Part shown: positions 25,161 to 36,645 of the stretch, piece after piece | Numbering within the stretch: the stretch's first letter is position 1 | Layout of the letters: each line of letters begins with the position of its first letter | Assembly: GCA_036435485.1 (NCBI GenBank) | Contig: CM071595.1 | Span: 11,956,001 to 12,020,000 of the forward strand | From: Saposhnikovia divaricata | Lineage: Eukaryota; Streptophyta; Magnoliopsida; Apiales; Apiaceae | Direction of reading: 5' to 3' | DNA length: 64,000 nucleotides | Notes under the pieces: model-generated | Database searches by the model: none | Told to the model about the DNA's origin: nothing | Seen by the model: only the letters and a program-made list of their open reading frames with translations | Made by a program: the position numbers and the translations under genes

Positions 25161-25697
25161 TTTCAATTTCTGAAAATAATAAATTCAACCGAATTCGGTC
25201 ATATTTATAAATTCGACCAAATTTCGGAAGCATTTGGAGAAAAAATTGGGCGGCAAATTTCCCGCTTCCCTACTAAATTTGACCGAATTCGATCATATTT
25301 ATAAATTCGACCAAATTTCTTAAATCTGGGGGAAAAAATGGACGGTAATTTTCCCCCTCCCCTATTAAATATGACCGAATTCGGTCATATTTATAAATAC
25401 GATCAAATTTCCCAATATTTGGGGAAAAATTGGGTGACAATTTTCCCGCTCCATTACTAAATATAATTGAATTCGTTTGAATTTATAAAATATGACCGAA
25501 CAAAAAATAACGGTCAAATTTAGTAGCTACTAAATTCGATCGAAAAAAAATTGGTCGAATTTAGTACTAAATTCGACCGATTAAATTCGACAGAATTCGG
25601 TCATATTTAGCCGGGTCGAAATTGGTCGACCGAATTCGGTCATATTTAGCTGCGATCGAATTTATTTGATCATATTTAGCCTTGTTTTCTTGTAGTG

Positions 25698-26831
25698 AAT
25701 GTATGATAATATGATTGTGATTGATTTTATATTAAACGAATGGTTGATTAATGAATGATTAATTATGAAATTTAATTTGAAATATATAATAGTATATCGC
25801 GATTTATTTCAAATTAAAATTGTGATTTTATATTAAATATTTTTTAATTTTAAAAATATGTATTTTTGTATATGTTTAATAAAATCATTATTGTATTTAA
25901 ATTAGAAGTGTTAATTAACCATGATTAAAGAGGTAGATTGATATTGTAAATAAGAAAAACTTTTAATATAACATAATTTAACTCTGTTTGGTTCTAAAAT
26001 AAGTCCTAAATTTTTATTTGCTAATTGTACATTGCTAGATTCATAAGTATATAAGAATCATAAGTGTTGTTGGAAAAGTTAAGAAGAGGTTGGATTTTGG
26101 TTACCAACATTCGGCATCTTAGAAAATATTAATCAAATTAATAACAATTTCGGTATCAAAAAAAAATTGAACAATGTGAATCATGGCCGGATTAGCTAGT
26201 TAAAAATTATTTGAATAATTTTATATTTTTCACAAGATAATTAATTTAATTTATTATATAAATAAACATATAATTATGGAAATTGATGAATCTAAATTAA
26301 ATAACTCTGATTTGTTAATGTGGTGTAACGTATTAAATTTAAGAATTTATTATAATAATACTATTTTTATCGCAAATATATTATTAATTTATATATATAT
26401 ATAGGCCATTACTTCATACAAAACACCCTTATATAACAAATAATAAAGAACAACTTAGATCTAATAAATCTAATGGCCCCGCCAGGGGCACCCAATACAA
26501 AAAGTTGTTATTTTTTTACCCTCTATTCATCCAGCAAAAAATAATTAAAAAAATTGATGATTCCTGTAATCATGATACCGTAAGTTGCCATACCAAATTT
26601 GGCAACAACTTTAATTTATATATGAAAACTATTTACCAAATTTGGCAACAACTTTAATTTATATATGAAAACTATTTAAACATGCTGGCTTCCGAAGGGG
26701 ACAGAAATAGTACAAACCAATATCAGAAACCAGAGTTATATATGAAAAGTATTTGAAGTTTTGTGTGAGTTTGTTATTATCTCACCGTTTGTTTGTGTGA
26801 GTTTGATTTTCTCTCACCGTTTGTGTGAGTT
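25698..26831. other. AT-rich non-coding DNA
   Basis: No coding sequence. A 44-bp direct tandem duplication (TACCAAATTTGGCAACAAC...) lies at about 26592-26680. The last 100 bp has three TGTGTGAGTTT repeats leading into the LINE fragment. Confidence 0.5.
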
Positions 26832-27063
26832 TTGGTGCTGGATTATATTATCTTGGAGGCTTGTACGGATAATATGGATAAACACTTTGATGAAGTGTTA
26901 GTGTGTTACACACTTAGGTCTGCGAATATTGTAGCTCATTGCTTAGCGAGGGCGACATATTCTATGTCAGGTCTTTCGGAGTGGAATATTTCTGCTCGAG
27001 ATTATATCATGTGTAACCTTGAAATATTTTAATGCAAGTACGATTTTATCAAAAAAAAAAAAA
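26832..27063 (+). pseudogene. 3' end of a LINE: RNase H-like domain tail plus poly-A
   Basis: The 66-codon reading frame ends in RSANIVAHCLARATYSMSG...EW. This is the typical C-terminal signature of the RNase H-like domain (RVT_3 type) at the end of plant non-LTR retrotransposon ORF2, where HXAHXLA-type motifs are common. The stop is followed by about 27 nt and a run of 13 A (27051-27063), the expected retrotransposition tail. The element is strongly 5'-truncated, and the target duplication was not identified. A decayed host RNase H-like gene is less likely given the tail. Confidence 0.65.
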
Positions 27064-27585
27064 TTATCCCTCAACAGTCAAAAAGGAATGTGTAAGATAA
27101 CCAGAATTACATAATCAACTTTAGACAATTAGTTGATAAGCAGATCTAAATTTTAGTATTCATTAAAATTGATTTTATGGTCATTTCTTTGAACTTTTTT
27201 TATTTGCTTTTTAGTCTTGTTTTTGGATGTTGTTGTTTTTGCTTTAGTATTTATTTAAAATTGATTTTACTTTTCATTTGTTGAACCTTATTGAAGTTCT
27301 GGTTTTGTTTTTCCCAGGCTATTAATTTTTTAACCGAGACTTGCCATCTTGGTTTGAGGCTCATGCCTCTACTACACCAAAATAGCATGTAAAATTGACT
27401 ATTGTACCTGATTATAAACATTTCACAATAAAAATTTTGCCCAAATCTCTCGAATCTTGTTGATTTCCTTTTGAATATAGCTTCTTGAATCTCGACCCTT
27501 CCAAACATAAAAAATAACATATTTAAAAAAATTACAAGTTCAATATTTATAAAATAATATTTTAGTTGCTTCTCTTACCACTTTC
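27064..27585. other. non-coding DNA
   Basis: No gene signal. The minus-strand ORF at 27251-27520 shows no recognisable domain. Confidence 0.4.
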
Positions 27586-28249
27586 CACTACGCCATACAT
27601 GACCTATTGCAACCTTTTGGCATGGGTGTTACCTTCTTGGATGTTACCATAGCTATGAAATTTTTGAGCTATCGCAACCCTGTGTTACCAAATCCACAAA
27701 GTATGTTACTTTAGTTATAAAAGGTGTTATGTGTTAGTATTCATGAACAAAATTTTTATTTTATTTAAAATTAATGATTTAATAATTATTTGACTTTAAA
27801 AATAATTAATTTTAACAAAATAGTTGAAGTAATCATTTTAAAACGTAATATTCCATCAAATAATTAAATTATTGATTTTTTATAAATATATTTTAATATT
27901 TCATTAGAATAAATGTATTTTTGGACAAAGACTTAAAAAATTGATCAAATTTTAGTCATTATTTATTTTTATATTTTGTTATATTTAATTAATAAATATA
28001 TATAAATGTAAATTATAATGTATTTATTATCATTTGCAAATTGAAAATATCAAAATATATATAAATATTTATAAAAGTTACGATAGAATTTAACTTATTT
28101 ATTAAAATTTTAATGAAAGAAATATTTAAATAAAAACACAAAAAACATTATTTATACAAACGTTCAAAAAAATAGACCAAAAATAGAATAAGCGGCAAAA
28201 AGCCCGCTCTCTCCAAATATTTCACAAAACAAACAGCCCGCCCTCCCTT

Positions 28250-28560
28250 TATCTCACTTTAATTAATATTTTTTCATTTATTTTTTTCTCCCTACTTCTC
28301 TCTCGGTAGCTCTCTCTTTCTCTTGCTGTCTGTTTCCATCTCTCTTCTTTCTCCTTATATGCATAATCTATACATAATAAAAACTACTCTGATTATAACT
28401 TTCTTCGATGGATTATAGTGCTTCAGTTTAGGAATTTCTCAATTTTTGTAATTGATTTAGGGCTGCTTTTAAATCTTCAATTGGAAATTAGGGTTTGAGT
28501 TTGGGTTCAATTTGGGGCTTTAGTTCGGTTTCATAATTAGGGTTTCAGTTTCTGAATTGG
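28250..28560 (+). promoter_or_regulatory. captured 5'UTR-like leader in the CACTA element
   Basis: A pyrimidine-rich stretch (CTCTCTCTTTCTCTTGC and similar) is followed by ATTAGGGTTTGAGTTTGGG and a second AATTAGGGTTT, the usual look of a plant gene leader and first intron. It lies upstream of, and in the same direction as, the captured exons. Which gene it came from cannot be told. The ORF overlapping its end (28557-28778) starts at TTG and has no domain. Confidence 0.35.
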
Positions 28561-29220
28561 AGGTACAACATCTTTCTTATTTCTATACTCTTCTTCTCTC
28601 TCTTATATCTCTCTCATTTCTCTCCCCTGTTTCCACCGCCACCCCTCTTCTTCCTTCCCTTTCTTCCACTGTGATACACGCACATACAATTGTCATCTGG
28701 GTTTGTGGGTTAAGGCACGTAGTAGGCCAGCTAGAGGCGAAGCTTCTGTTAAACACCACCCAAAACCAAAGTTTGTAATTTCTTTTCTGGTTTAACTGAA
28801 ACTGAATTAGTTTTATGTACGATTCCTGTTAATTATGCTTTGTAATAGCTTGTTGCTGAAGAATATGAGTGCTTAACGTGTGTATATAGAAGATTTTGAG
28901 TTCTGGTTTTTCCACCAAAAAAGTTTTATATAACAACTGAAGTGTTATTTGGAAGATTATTGGTACGAAGTGAAGTGTTTGTGATGTATATGGTGTGTTG
29001 ATGATGGCAGTGAACAAGTCGTTTGTTAATTGAGTTTTGTTTGAATTTTCATTGATTCCATAACAAGGCTTAACTGGATTTTTGGTCAATTTGTTTTGAG
29101 TAGTTTTGAATTCGGCAGGCTTGGTTGGCATTTGCCAGGCTTCTTAGTTGTCCGGTTAAGCTTTGATTAATTCAAATAGGAGCTTGTGATTGTGAGTTCA
29201 GTAGGTGGTGATTAAGCATG

Positions 29221-29278
29221 GTTTATTACTTTCCCAAAGTGCTTGGGTACTTGTCTCTCGAGGAGATGAACCAAAAGG
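29221..29278 (+). pseudogene. possible captured exon ending in a splice donor
   Basis: From ATG at about 29218 the codons read MVYYFPKVLGYLSLEEMNQK and are followed by GTAACT, an acceptable splice donor. It precedes the importin-9-like exons by about 200 bp. The peptide was not recognised, and the phase does not obviously match the next exon. It may be part of the captured gene's leader or of another gene. Confidence 0.25.
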
Positions 29279-29473
29279 TAACTTAACAATAGCAGTACGA
29301 TCTTATAGCATTATATTTCTGCTCCTATATAGTATCATATGCCAGTGGCAATTCCTTGGCACTGTGCTTGTAAAATCTTTTTAAGCAAGATTATATAAAA
29401 GGCTGATCAATGTTGCATGTTGGAACTGAGTTTTGTAATTATTTTTTGAAGGTTTTGGAAGTGCATTGTGCAG

Positions 29474-29755
29474 GATTGCCGGGAATAGGGAGCTTCCATT
29501 AGGAGCGCGCTAGATATCCTTTTGTGATAGCGATAATTAGTCAAACATTTCAGTGCATTTTGTTTCATATAACATGGTGAACTAGAATGTTACAGAACTT
29601 GTAGGGTTTATGTTTTTTGTTTCATTGCGTTCGTTTGCCTTGTTAGAATTGACAGCTTTAACCTAGCTGCAGTTCTTCTAAAGCATTTCATTAAGAAACA
29701 TTGGCAGGAGGATAAGGAAAATTTCGAACATCCCGTGGTTTCTATTCAGGAAAAG
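29474..29755 (+). pseudogene. importin-9-like fragment, two exons
   Basis: The first exon (29474-29513) follows a TGTGCAG acceptor and reads IAGNRELPLGAR, then TAG. The second (29663-29755) reads LAAVLLKHFIKKHWQEDK...FEHPVVSIQEK and ends at AAAAG|GTAATA. Together they match the N-terminal HEAT region of plant importin-9/Kap114-type karyopherins (the RELPLG-RQLA-VLLK-FIKKHW signature), which import nuclear proteins. The intron (29514-29662) begins ATATCCTTTT and ends AC in phase, as in U12-type AT-AC introns. The last codon of the first exon is TAG, so the frame is broken. Only about 44 codons of a roughly 1000-residue protein are present. Preservation of the intron shows capture at DNA level. 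Confidence 0.7.
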
Positions 29756-29918
29756 GTAATATTATCTTTAATACTTTTGTTTTTATTGATAATCACATAA
29801 TGTAAAGAGATTTACTTTTAATGTATATTTTTTATTTTATAATGACAACTATATAAGGAGCAGGAATCATATTTTCCTGCATCTTTTTTGTGGTAAGGGG
29901 TTATGGTTGTTAAACGCC

Positions 29919-32900
29919 TGTAAGAACCCCAAATTTTGGATATAATTAAAACTTTTTATTATGTAATGAGGTAATGGTGAATAATGATTACGACTACGAT
30001 GTAACGATTGAGATAATGAATGAAAGGAATAGATTTGGATTCAAATGTTTTTATGCCATGAAGAATGCTAATGGTTGACAACTTAGGTAAGAATAATCTA
30101 TCTCCTAGGGGAATAAGATATGGCAATTCCAAGTAGGAGAATATTCTCATGTCATCCAGATCGATAACGATTAGTCCAGTGGTTCCGTGAAAGGGTTAAG
30201 GACCGCCCAAGAAAGAACAAGGACATTGTCATAAATATAGGTAATAAAGGATGAATAAAGAATGAATAGTGTTTTTGGTGGAAGTAAGAATATTATTAGA
30301 CGACGCAATATTGAAGTACCCGGAATGAAATTCTAAGTTCATATTATTGATCCAGGAAGAAAAAGAGTGTATGTAAAAGCTGTCAGATTCTGAAAAATAG
30401 CACTTTTATTATCCCCGAGATTTCCCCGGACACTGAAAGGCTTAAGGAATTATTAAAGGGATTTAAAGAAAATAGGTTCAAGAATTATTAAAGACGGTTT
30501 CTGGTAAAACCCTAATTAGAAACGAATGAGTTATTCCTCCGAACGATCAATGAATTAAGCAAATAATCGGACAAAGATACAAGCGGAGAACCAAGGGGCA
30601 AGCATGTGCAAGTGGATAGGATCAATTAACCAAGCTAGTTACAATGCTAACTAGCAAGATTGTAAACAAACCAAATGACACAAGATTTATCACTTAAACC
30701 ACCACTTGCCCACTTGATTCTTGCATCATGGATGACCACACTACTTTATTAAAGTAGCTTTATGGTTAGATATTATCATAAGACAATCCAATAATGCAAG
30801 AGGAGCAAAGAACCAAGCAACCAACCCATCCTCTCTCAAGAACAAGGCCATTCGGCTTTTTCTTAAATTCAAAGGAATAAATCATCCTTCCCACCATTTT
30901 TTGGTCTCCAAAAATTTATCATAGATCCTATATTTCATAAAAGTGATACCCTAGAAATCTTAGCCTCAAACACCACTCTTTCCATTTTCAATAAAATCAA
31001 GAAAGTGGAGGATGAATAGTACCCTCAAGAACAAAATTCTTGAATCTTGATTTTGGTTGATGATCCAAGCTTCATGGAGGCTATACAAGGACTATACAAG
31101 GCTTACTAAGTGCATACACACTCCAAGGAAGGTATAAACTTCAAGAACCCAAGTTTTTGTTTTGAGTTTTAATGGAGTTTTAGATGAGTTTTGGTGATGA
31201 TATTATTATAAGCATGATTATGAATTGGGTTTTGATAAATGTTAAAAATAGTTAAAAGAATGGAAAGGCATTGCTTGGCCTCAGTTCATGGTTATAAATC
31301 ATGTATATGTGTTGTTTGGAGTGGAAACTATGATTATTGGAAAGTTTGGAATTTGGAAATATTCGATTTATAGCCGTCGTAATGCCCTATTTTCGATAAC
31401 CTTAAAGAATTCGTGCATCACAGTAGGGTGAATTGTCTTAACTTGTTATGAACATGACATGTCCTCGTAGATCTCGAGTCATAGATCGTTTTGGAGAAAG
31501 AATCGAAACATTCCGACTTACGGTTTAGGAGTTATTGTCAAATTACTAAAATTGGTTCAGAACCGTAAGTAAAAGTTCGTAACTTCAATTGAACCCTCGT
31601 AAAACATGTTACTCAGTGGAAAATCTTGGTAAATAAATACTAGGGGTCATAAGAAAGGTATGAAAGAAAACCACATATCAAACGGATCGTTTTCCGATTT
31701 TATAAAAATGTTGGAATCGAAGTTAAATGCGGACGAACCCCTAAAAACCCGCTTGGTTATAACTTTGGTAAAACACTTAGAAAATGAACGATAAAACTCG
31801 AGGTATAATCTCGGTTCGTAATCGATCGACTTTAGAACTTATACGACTTAAGTATATACCGAGTGTGGGTATGATGACATGTCATAATAACGAACAAATG
31901 TCGGATCGTATCAGTAATAAAAAGAGTCACACCAAAAGGTGTATAACGAGATAATTCGAAAACGTGTTTCGACTTAAATGAAGTTTATACTTAGACTTTT
32001 AAAAGGTGTTAAGTGGTTAATCTCGAATGTTCTGATTGTTTATAGATCATCGAGAAGACCCAGGACACGCTATCTCTACCCACACCCGATTACCAGGCAA
32101 GTGTTCAAAACTTTGAACCTGTTGTTGTGATAATATATATATGTGATTGCCATCTTACATATGTCATAGCATGCATGCCTGTTGTCAAATTATATTATGA
32201 TACCTGTTTCCTGAATTGATATTGGCTTATAGACTAGATACGAATTATCAGTTATAAGCCGGATTGTTTTTGTAAGACCCTTAGCGAAGGGCATATGATA
32301 TTCATTCTTAAATATAGACCGGGAGTCGGTATTTTGAGATACAGATAGTCGTGGAAACCCGGAGGGATTCCAACGGCAGATTATTATTGATATTGAGGAA
32401 TGTTATTATTAAACGTTATTTATATTTCCATAAAGTATCAATTAATTGGAAATATTTCGAGGAATATTATTCGAGTATTATCTCAGCCGAGAGATATTAA
32501 ATGAATGTTAGTTTCGAATATTCATTTAGAGTTGATTAGTTCATGAATATTATTTTGATATTTATTAGAATGTTATTTATTAAATGAATATTACTTTCGA
32601 ATATTCATTTACGGTTTTATGTACTTGATGAATATTATTTTAAAACATTCATTGGAAGTTCTATTTACTTAAGGAATATTATTTCGATTATTCCTTTAAA
32701 GTTTTGATTACAAAATGAATATTACTTGGATATTCATTTAGAAGATTATTTATTAAATGAATATATTTTCAAATATTCATTTAAGGTTTGACCTATTTAT
32801 TGAATATTATTTTAAATATTTATTGGAGTTTAATTATTTAATGAATATTATTTCGAATATTCATTTAAGGAAGGATTTATTTAGTAAATAATTTCATATA

Positions 32901-34403
32901 TTCATTCGAGGATTACTTTACGAGCAATATTATGATTTAATAATATTCTGTAATTATTATTGAGTTAATAAATATTCTGGGAATATTTATTTAATTCTTT
33001 TAAATTCTTTTTAAAATGATTTATATTATTCGGAGATTATCTGTCACCTCCAGATATTAGGTAAAATATTTCGGAGTCTTTTTACGACTATTTTATCAAG
33101 GAAAGGTTCCCAACTCTTTATTTTTCATTTAAATCTATCTTAAAAGGATTTAAATGCTCGCTCAAACTTCCATATTATAGGAGAACCTACTTGAGCAATG
33201 TTATTTATCTTGTTGACTTCCCGATCATAAATCTTGTAAAACTATTCGTTTCACTCGCAACTTGGTTGCTGTTTATCGATTGAATCTGTGAGTAACCTTC
33301 TCATCATTCGAGGGGTAAGATTATTGGAACAAGATGGTATCCTCTAACAAGCAGCAACTTAAGAGATATGATGTTGAATTTTCCTTTCCAACTAGATACG
33401 ACTACTTTGTGGAGTCTTATCAACAAGTATTATACTTGGGGAAAGGGGGACGAACTTTGCGTTCAGAGTCATGAATTTCTTTTCGAACTTGGAGTCGTGT
33501 AAGAGGCCAAGTAGCGCCGGTCCATCCCCTTTGGCCCAACCGTTGGCCGGGGAGAGCTAGTAGGGCAGTAGACAAGTAAAGCCTTCAGTTCTTCATTCTA
33601 CCGGTAGTAAATCTAAATTGAGCTGTACAATCTGCGACTGATCATCGTAAGATTGGCAGTGGGCGCGGTGAATACTCCAACATAAGTTCATCATTCAAAT
33701 TCATTTATTTTCTGCAACATTATCATTGTTGGCAGTATTGGAAAAGTATTCATAATTGGAATTGCAATATTTTCCTGCAAGTTCCTCTTTTATGATAAAT
33801 GGTAATATCTAGCTTATTTTCGACATAGCAGATATTCCCACATATATTTACATTTTGAGTTACCTTGTAACTTCATCGTTCATATTATACTGGCATTATT
33901 TCCGTAAATGCATGGCATATGGTTTGAAAGATACTTTTGAACTGTTATATATTATCATTCAGTTAAATACTATTGTTGGTGGGCTATTGCTCACCCTTGC
34001 TTTATTATTATATCACAACAACAGCTAGACCAGATGACTCGCACAAGGCGCACTCGACGCTGGCGAGAACGATGAGACTACCAGGGCCGAAGAGAAAGCT
34101 ATTGGTAGGATAGATTCATTCTTTCAGTACCAAATATATGGACTAGTATGACTTATGTAAATGGATGGCAAAGAGTATGTATTCATATTTTAACACTTTT
34201 GGGTTGTAAGAACTCATAATGCGTTTAATAAAATTTGGTTGTTACTATGATTTCATCTCTGGGACTATAACGAGTGTGTTTTATATTGTTGTGTTGGGTC
34301 ATAAAGATGTAATTTATTTTATGTTGAGGTAAGTTCAAGTATTGTGGACAGAATTGGAGACCGTAACGACCGGATCCCGGACCCCGGATCTGGGGGTGTT
34401 ACA
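29919..34403 (+). mobile_element. solo LTR, Ty3/gypsy type, 4485 bp
   Basis: It begins TGTAAGAACCCCAAATTTTGG and ends GATCTGGGGGTGTTACA, the terminal style of long plant gypsy LTRs. It is flanked by ACGCC (29914-29918) and ACGAC (34404-34408), a 5-bp target duplication with one mismatch. No PBS, polypurine tract or coding sequence adjoins it, so it is a solo LTR left by recombination. It interrupts the CACTA element. The strand is assigned from the terminus style; the body has no ORF of note. Confidence 0.8.
32400..32960. repeat. array of short palindromic AT repeats inside the solo LTR
   Basis: The segment AATGAATATTA-TTCGAATATTCATTTA recurs with variation about nine times at roughly 55-65 bp spacing. 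Each unit is itself a near palindrome, able to form a hairpin. Confidence 0.7.
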
Positions 34404-34441
34404 ACGACAATCCTGGAGGAGAATCTGGTTTTCCTGGGCAG
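34404..34441 (+). pseudogene. possible captured exon, cut by the solo LTR
   Basis: Directly after the LTR the sequence reads in one frame as a glycine-rich NPGGESGFPGQ and stops at CAG|GTATAT, a plausible donor. The matching left part would lie just before 29919. The gene of origin was not recognised. Confidence 0.25.
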
Positions 34442-35082
34442 GTATATATGTTTCTAAAGTTGGCTAAATGAGAACTTACTTTTAATTGATTGACATTATA
34501 ACTGGTAAACCTACACCTACCTCTTTAGTTAACATGTTTCTTCGATCTTTGAATATATATGACTTGAGCTGACTAATTATCAGCTAGATTTTGTTTTGCA
34601 ATGAAGTTATGTTAGGATATATTTATAGTATCTGTACCTGACCTGGCGTTTTGTCAATCTATTTTTTAATCTATTTTTAAGTTAAAGTTTGAAAACTCTT
34701 GTTTTGAACATGGTATAATCTGGTACATAATAGATTGTGCAGTTGTGACAAATATTGTAATTCTGTTACAACTTACAAGATAAATATAGACCAAGTGAAC
34801 CTGGTACATAAAAGAACTAGAACAGAGAGTCAATTGTTGTTTTTCGGTCCTTTTTCCTCGTACATTGACTTGTTTAAGCATTGCCAAGTATGGTATGGTA
34901 TTAGTTTGTTTCAAACAAATTAATGATATTTGCATGTCAAGTATGATAACTTACTATTTCTTATCACTATGTTTAAATATATCTCAATTTATTATAAGTC
35001 TGCTACTTTATTACACCAGTATTGAATCATATTATTGAATTTTGAATGGTGCATTTAATCTTTTTGTTTTCCTTGCCTCCAG

Positions 35083-35175
35083 GGAATTGAATGCGAGTAT
35101 CGTCATAGCGACATTGCACGTCTTAACCCCCGGGATTGCTGGTACTCGTTGAATGGCAATTGCTTGAACCCCCTG
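35083..35175 (+). pseudogene. CCCH zinc-finger protein fragment (one exon)
   Basis: After a TGCCTCCAG acceptor (ending 35082) the frame reads GIECEYRHSDIARLNPRDCW and continues YSLNGNCLNP. This matches the tandem CCCH region of a plant zinc-finger protein family (C-EYRHS-ARLNPRDCWYWLNGNCLNP), RNA-binding nuclear proteins. The first finger's last Cys/His residues and the first two Cys of the next are present. After NCLNP the similarity stops abruptly, so the rest of the second finger is missing. The fragment has about 31 codons and no start codon. Confidence 0.65.
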
Positions 35176-35349
35176 GATTTCATACCCCAATTTTTTTTAT
35201 GCCATGAACTTTTTATTAAGCAAGGTGCTAGCATTGAACTATAAATCCGAGGACAGGTAGCATGTGTTCACATTGTAATCTACCTATTAGGTCGCATGTT
35301 TTGCTTTTCCTGTTATTTCAGGTGTCTATCCTTTGTACTAATTGTTGCA

Positions 35350-35464
35350 ATGGATCAGGTTTGACAGTATTGGAGGTCACGAGGAAGTCCAATTTCGCTT
35401 CGCGCTTAATATATGGGACCAAATTGAGAATAACATGTCTTTCTGCATTAGTTCTCAGGAACAG
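35350..35464 (+). pseudogene. MMS19-like fragment, first exon
   Basis: The frame reads FDSIGGHEEVQFRFALNIWD and continues QIENNMSFCISSQEQ to a perfect donor GTAAGT at 35465. With the next exon it resembles the HEAT-repeat region of plant MMS19, the cytosolic iron-sulphur cluster targeting factor for DNA-repair enzymes. The assignment is from memory of the family and is less sure than that of the importin fragment. The left border is not defined, and in this frame a stop lies just upstream. Confidence 0.45.
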
Positions 35465-35634
35465 GTAAGTGCAGCTCATATTCAAGTTGTGCTAGTTTAA
35501 TAAATTTCACTTGACTTAAAGCCTTAAAAAAATCAGAGCCAATTCTCATATTATTGTGCTGGCATCAGCGATTAAAATATTGTAAATGTATGAAAATGTA
35601 CTTTGAAAAAAGCTAATAATTTTTATTTCGGAAG

Positions 35635-35922
35635 TTAATTCCTGCCGCAATGACAGCCATGCAGTATGCTGTTGGAAGGTGTTTGGTGGAAAGTCAGGCA
35701 GTAATTGTCAATAGAGCTTTTGGCATGCTCTCATCTACTACCTCTATCCCCATAAAAGATTTGATGAATGAAATCACACCAGTAAAAGTAGAAGGTTTAA
35801 AATCCAATGATGGTCTGGACTTTTTTCTTGACGCCGTCTGGACTTCTTTTCGTGTAGAGATAATTGGATCATTTCTTTATTTGACTCCCTGGTTTGCTAT
35901 ATCTTGCAATGACTTCAAATGA
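35635..35922 (+). pseudogene. MMS19-like fragment, second exon
   Basis: After an AAG acceptor (35632-35634) the frame, in phase with the preceding exon, reads LIPAAMTAMQYAVGRCLVES and then QAVIVNRAFGMLSSTTSIPI. This is a helical-repeat pattern I associate with MMS19. Similarity fades after about 80 codons (VWTSFRVEIIGSF), and the frame ends at a stop near 35922. The intron between the two exons is kept (35465-35634). Transcription across this block could make a short chimeric peptide. Confidence 0.45.
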
Positions 35923-36645
35923 CTTCAAAGGAAATGCTGATTTAATTTAATGATGTGGTTCCAGAACCTTTCTTGAAAAAACAGAAAAGAGCAGACGAAT
36001 GGGCTCTTGCAAAACATGCACTTACTTTTATAGGTAGACATGAGGTGTTATGAGCTACCTACATGTTATAAGCTCTAGTACTTGTACGTTTTAAGTTTTG
36101 TTCATTAGCTAGTGTTTATAGATATTTTTGGATGATTTGGATGGTTTTGTAATAGATGATGTTATTGAAATGATGTTGGATGATGTTATTGAAATATAAT
36201 TAATTTGGTTCTTGATTTATTTTACTTGAAAATGTAATATTTAAATGTCATAATTTGTTTTGTTATTAAAATTAGTTATAAATAATTTTAATTATTTAAC
36301 ACTCAATGTGTTACAATTAGTAAAAGAGGGTGTTACAATAGATTGTGGACCCCACCTAGATGTGGGTCCCACAGTTGCCCCTGTGCAAAATTGTAACATC
36401 TATTGTAACACACAAACTATGTTGCTATAGAGTGTTTAAGATGTTGCTATAGAGGTTTTTGGTAACCACATTTGCTATGTTACCTTAGGCTATTTTTTGA
36501 TGTTACCTTAGATATCTATAGTTACTGCTGAGAACCTAACACAGCTGAAGTGTTACCATAGCCCTATTTTGGCCTATGGCAACTTCAAACAGGGGTCTAT
36601 GGTAACACAGTTTTGGGGTTGCAATAGGCCATCTATGGCGTAGTG

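Larger units (their letters stand above)
21448..25697. mobile_element. non-autonomous CACTA (En/Spm) transposon, 4.25 kb
   Basis: The left end is CACTACAAGAAAAACGG. The right end is TTTTCTTGTAGTG, its inverted complement. Both are flanked by AAT (21445-21447 and 25698-25700), the 3-bp duplication typical of CACTA elements. Subterminal regions (21466-21800, 25170-25690, and an inner block at 22797-22960) are packed with copies of AAATTCGACCGAATTCGGTC in both orientations, the presumed transposase binding sites. No transposase ORF is present. Most of the interior is two tandem-repeat arrays and a CT-rich gene-like block. It would depend on an autonomous relative. Confidence 0.9.
27586..36645 (+). 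mobile_element. Pack-CACTA-like transposon carrying several host gene fragments
   Basis: The left terminus CACTACGCCATACATGACC and the right terminus (complement CACTACGCCATAGATGGCC) are inverted repeats matching at 27 of 29 bases. Both are flanked by TTC (27583-27585 and 36646-36648). Subterminal regions (27600-27740 and 36360-36600) carry many GTTACCATAG-type repeats in both orientations. No transposase is recognisable. Inside, on the plus strand, are a CT-rich 5'UTR-like leader, two importin-9-like exons, a CCCH zinc-finger exon and two MMS19-like exons, with splice sites. A solo LTR of 4485 bp (29919-34403) was inserted later; without it the element is about 4.6 kb. Confidence 0.85.

Noticed and set aside
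28557..28778. 73-codon ORF with a hydrophobic start resembling a signal peptide
   Set aside because: Starts at TTG, lies in leader-like sequence of a CACTA element and shows no similarity I recognise.
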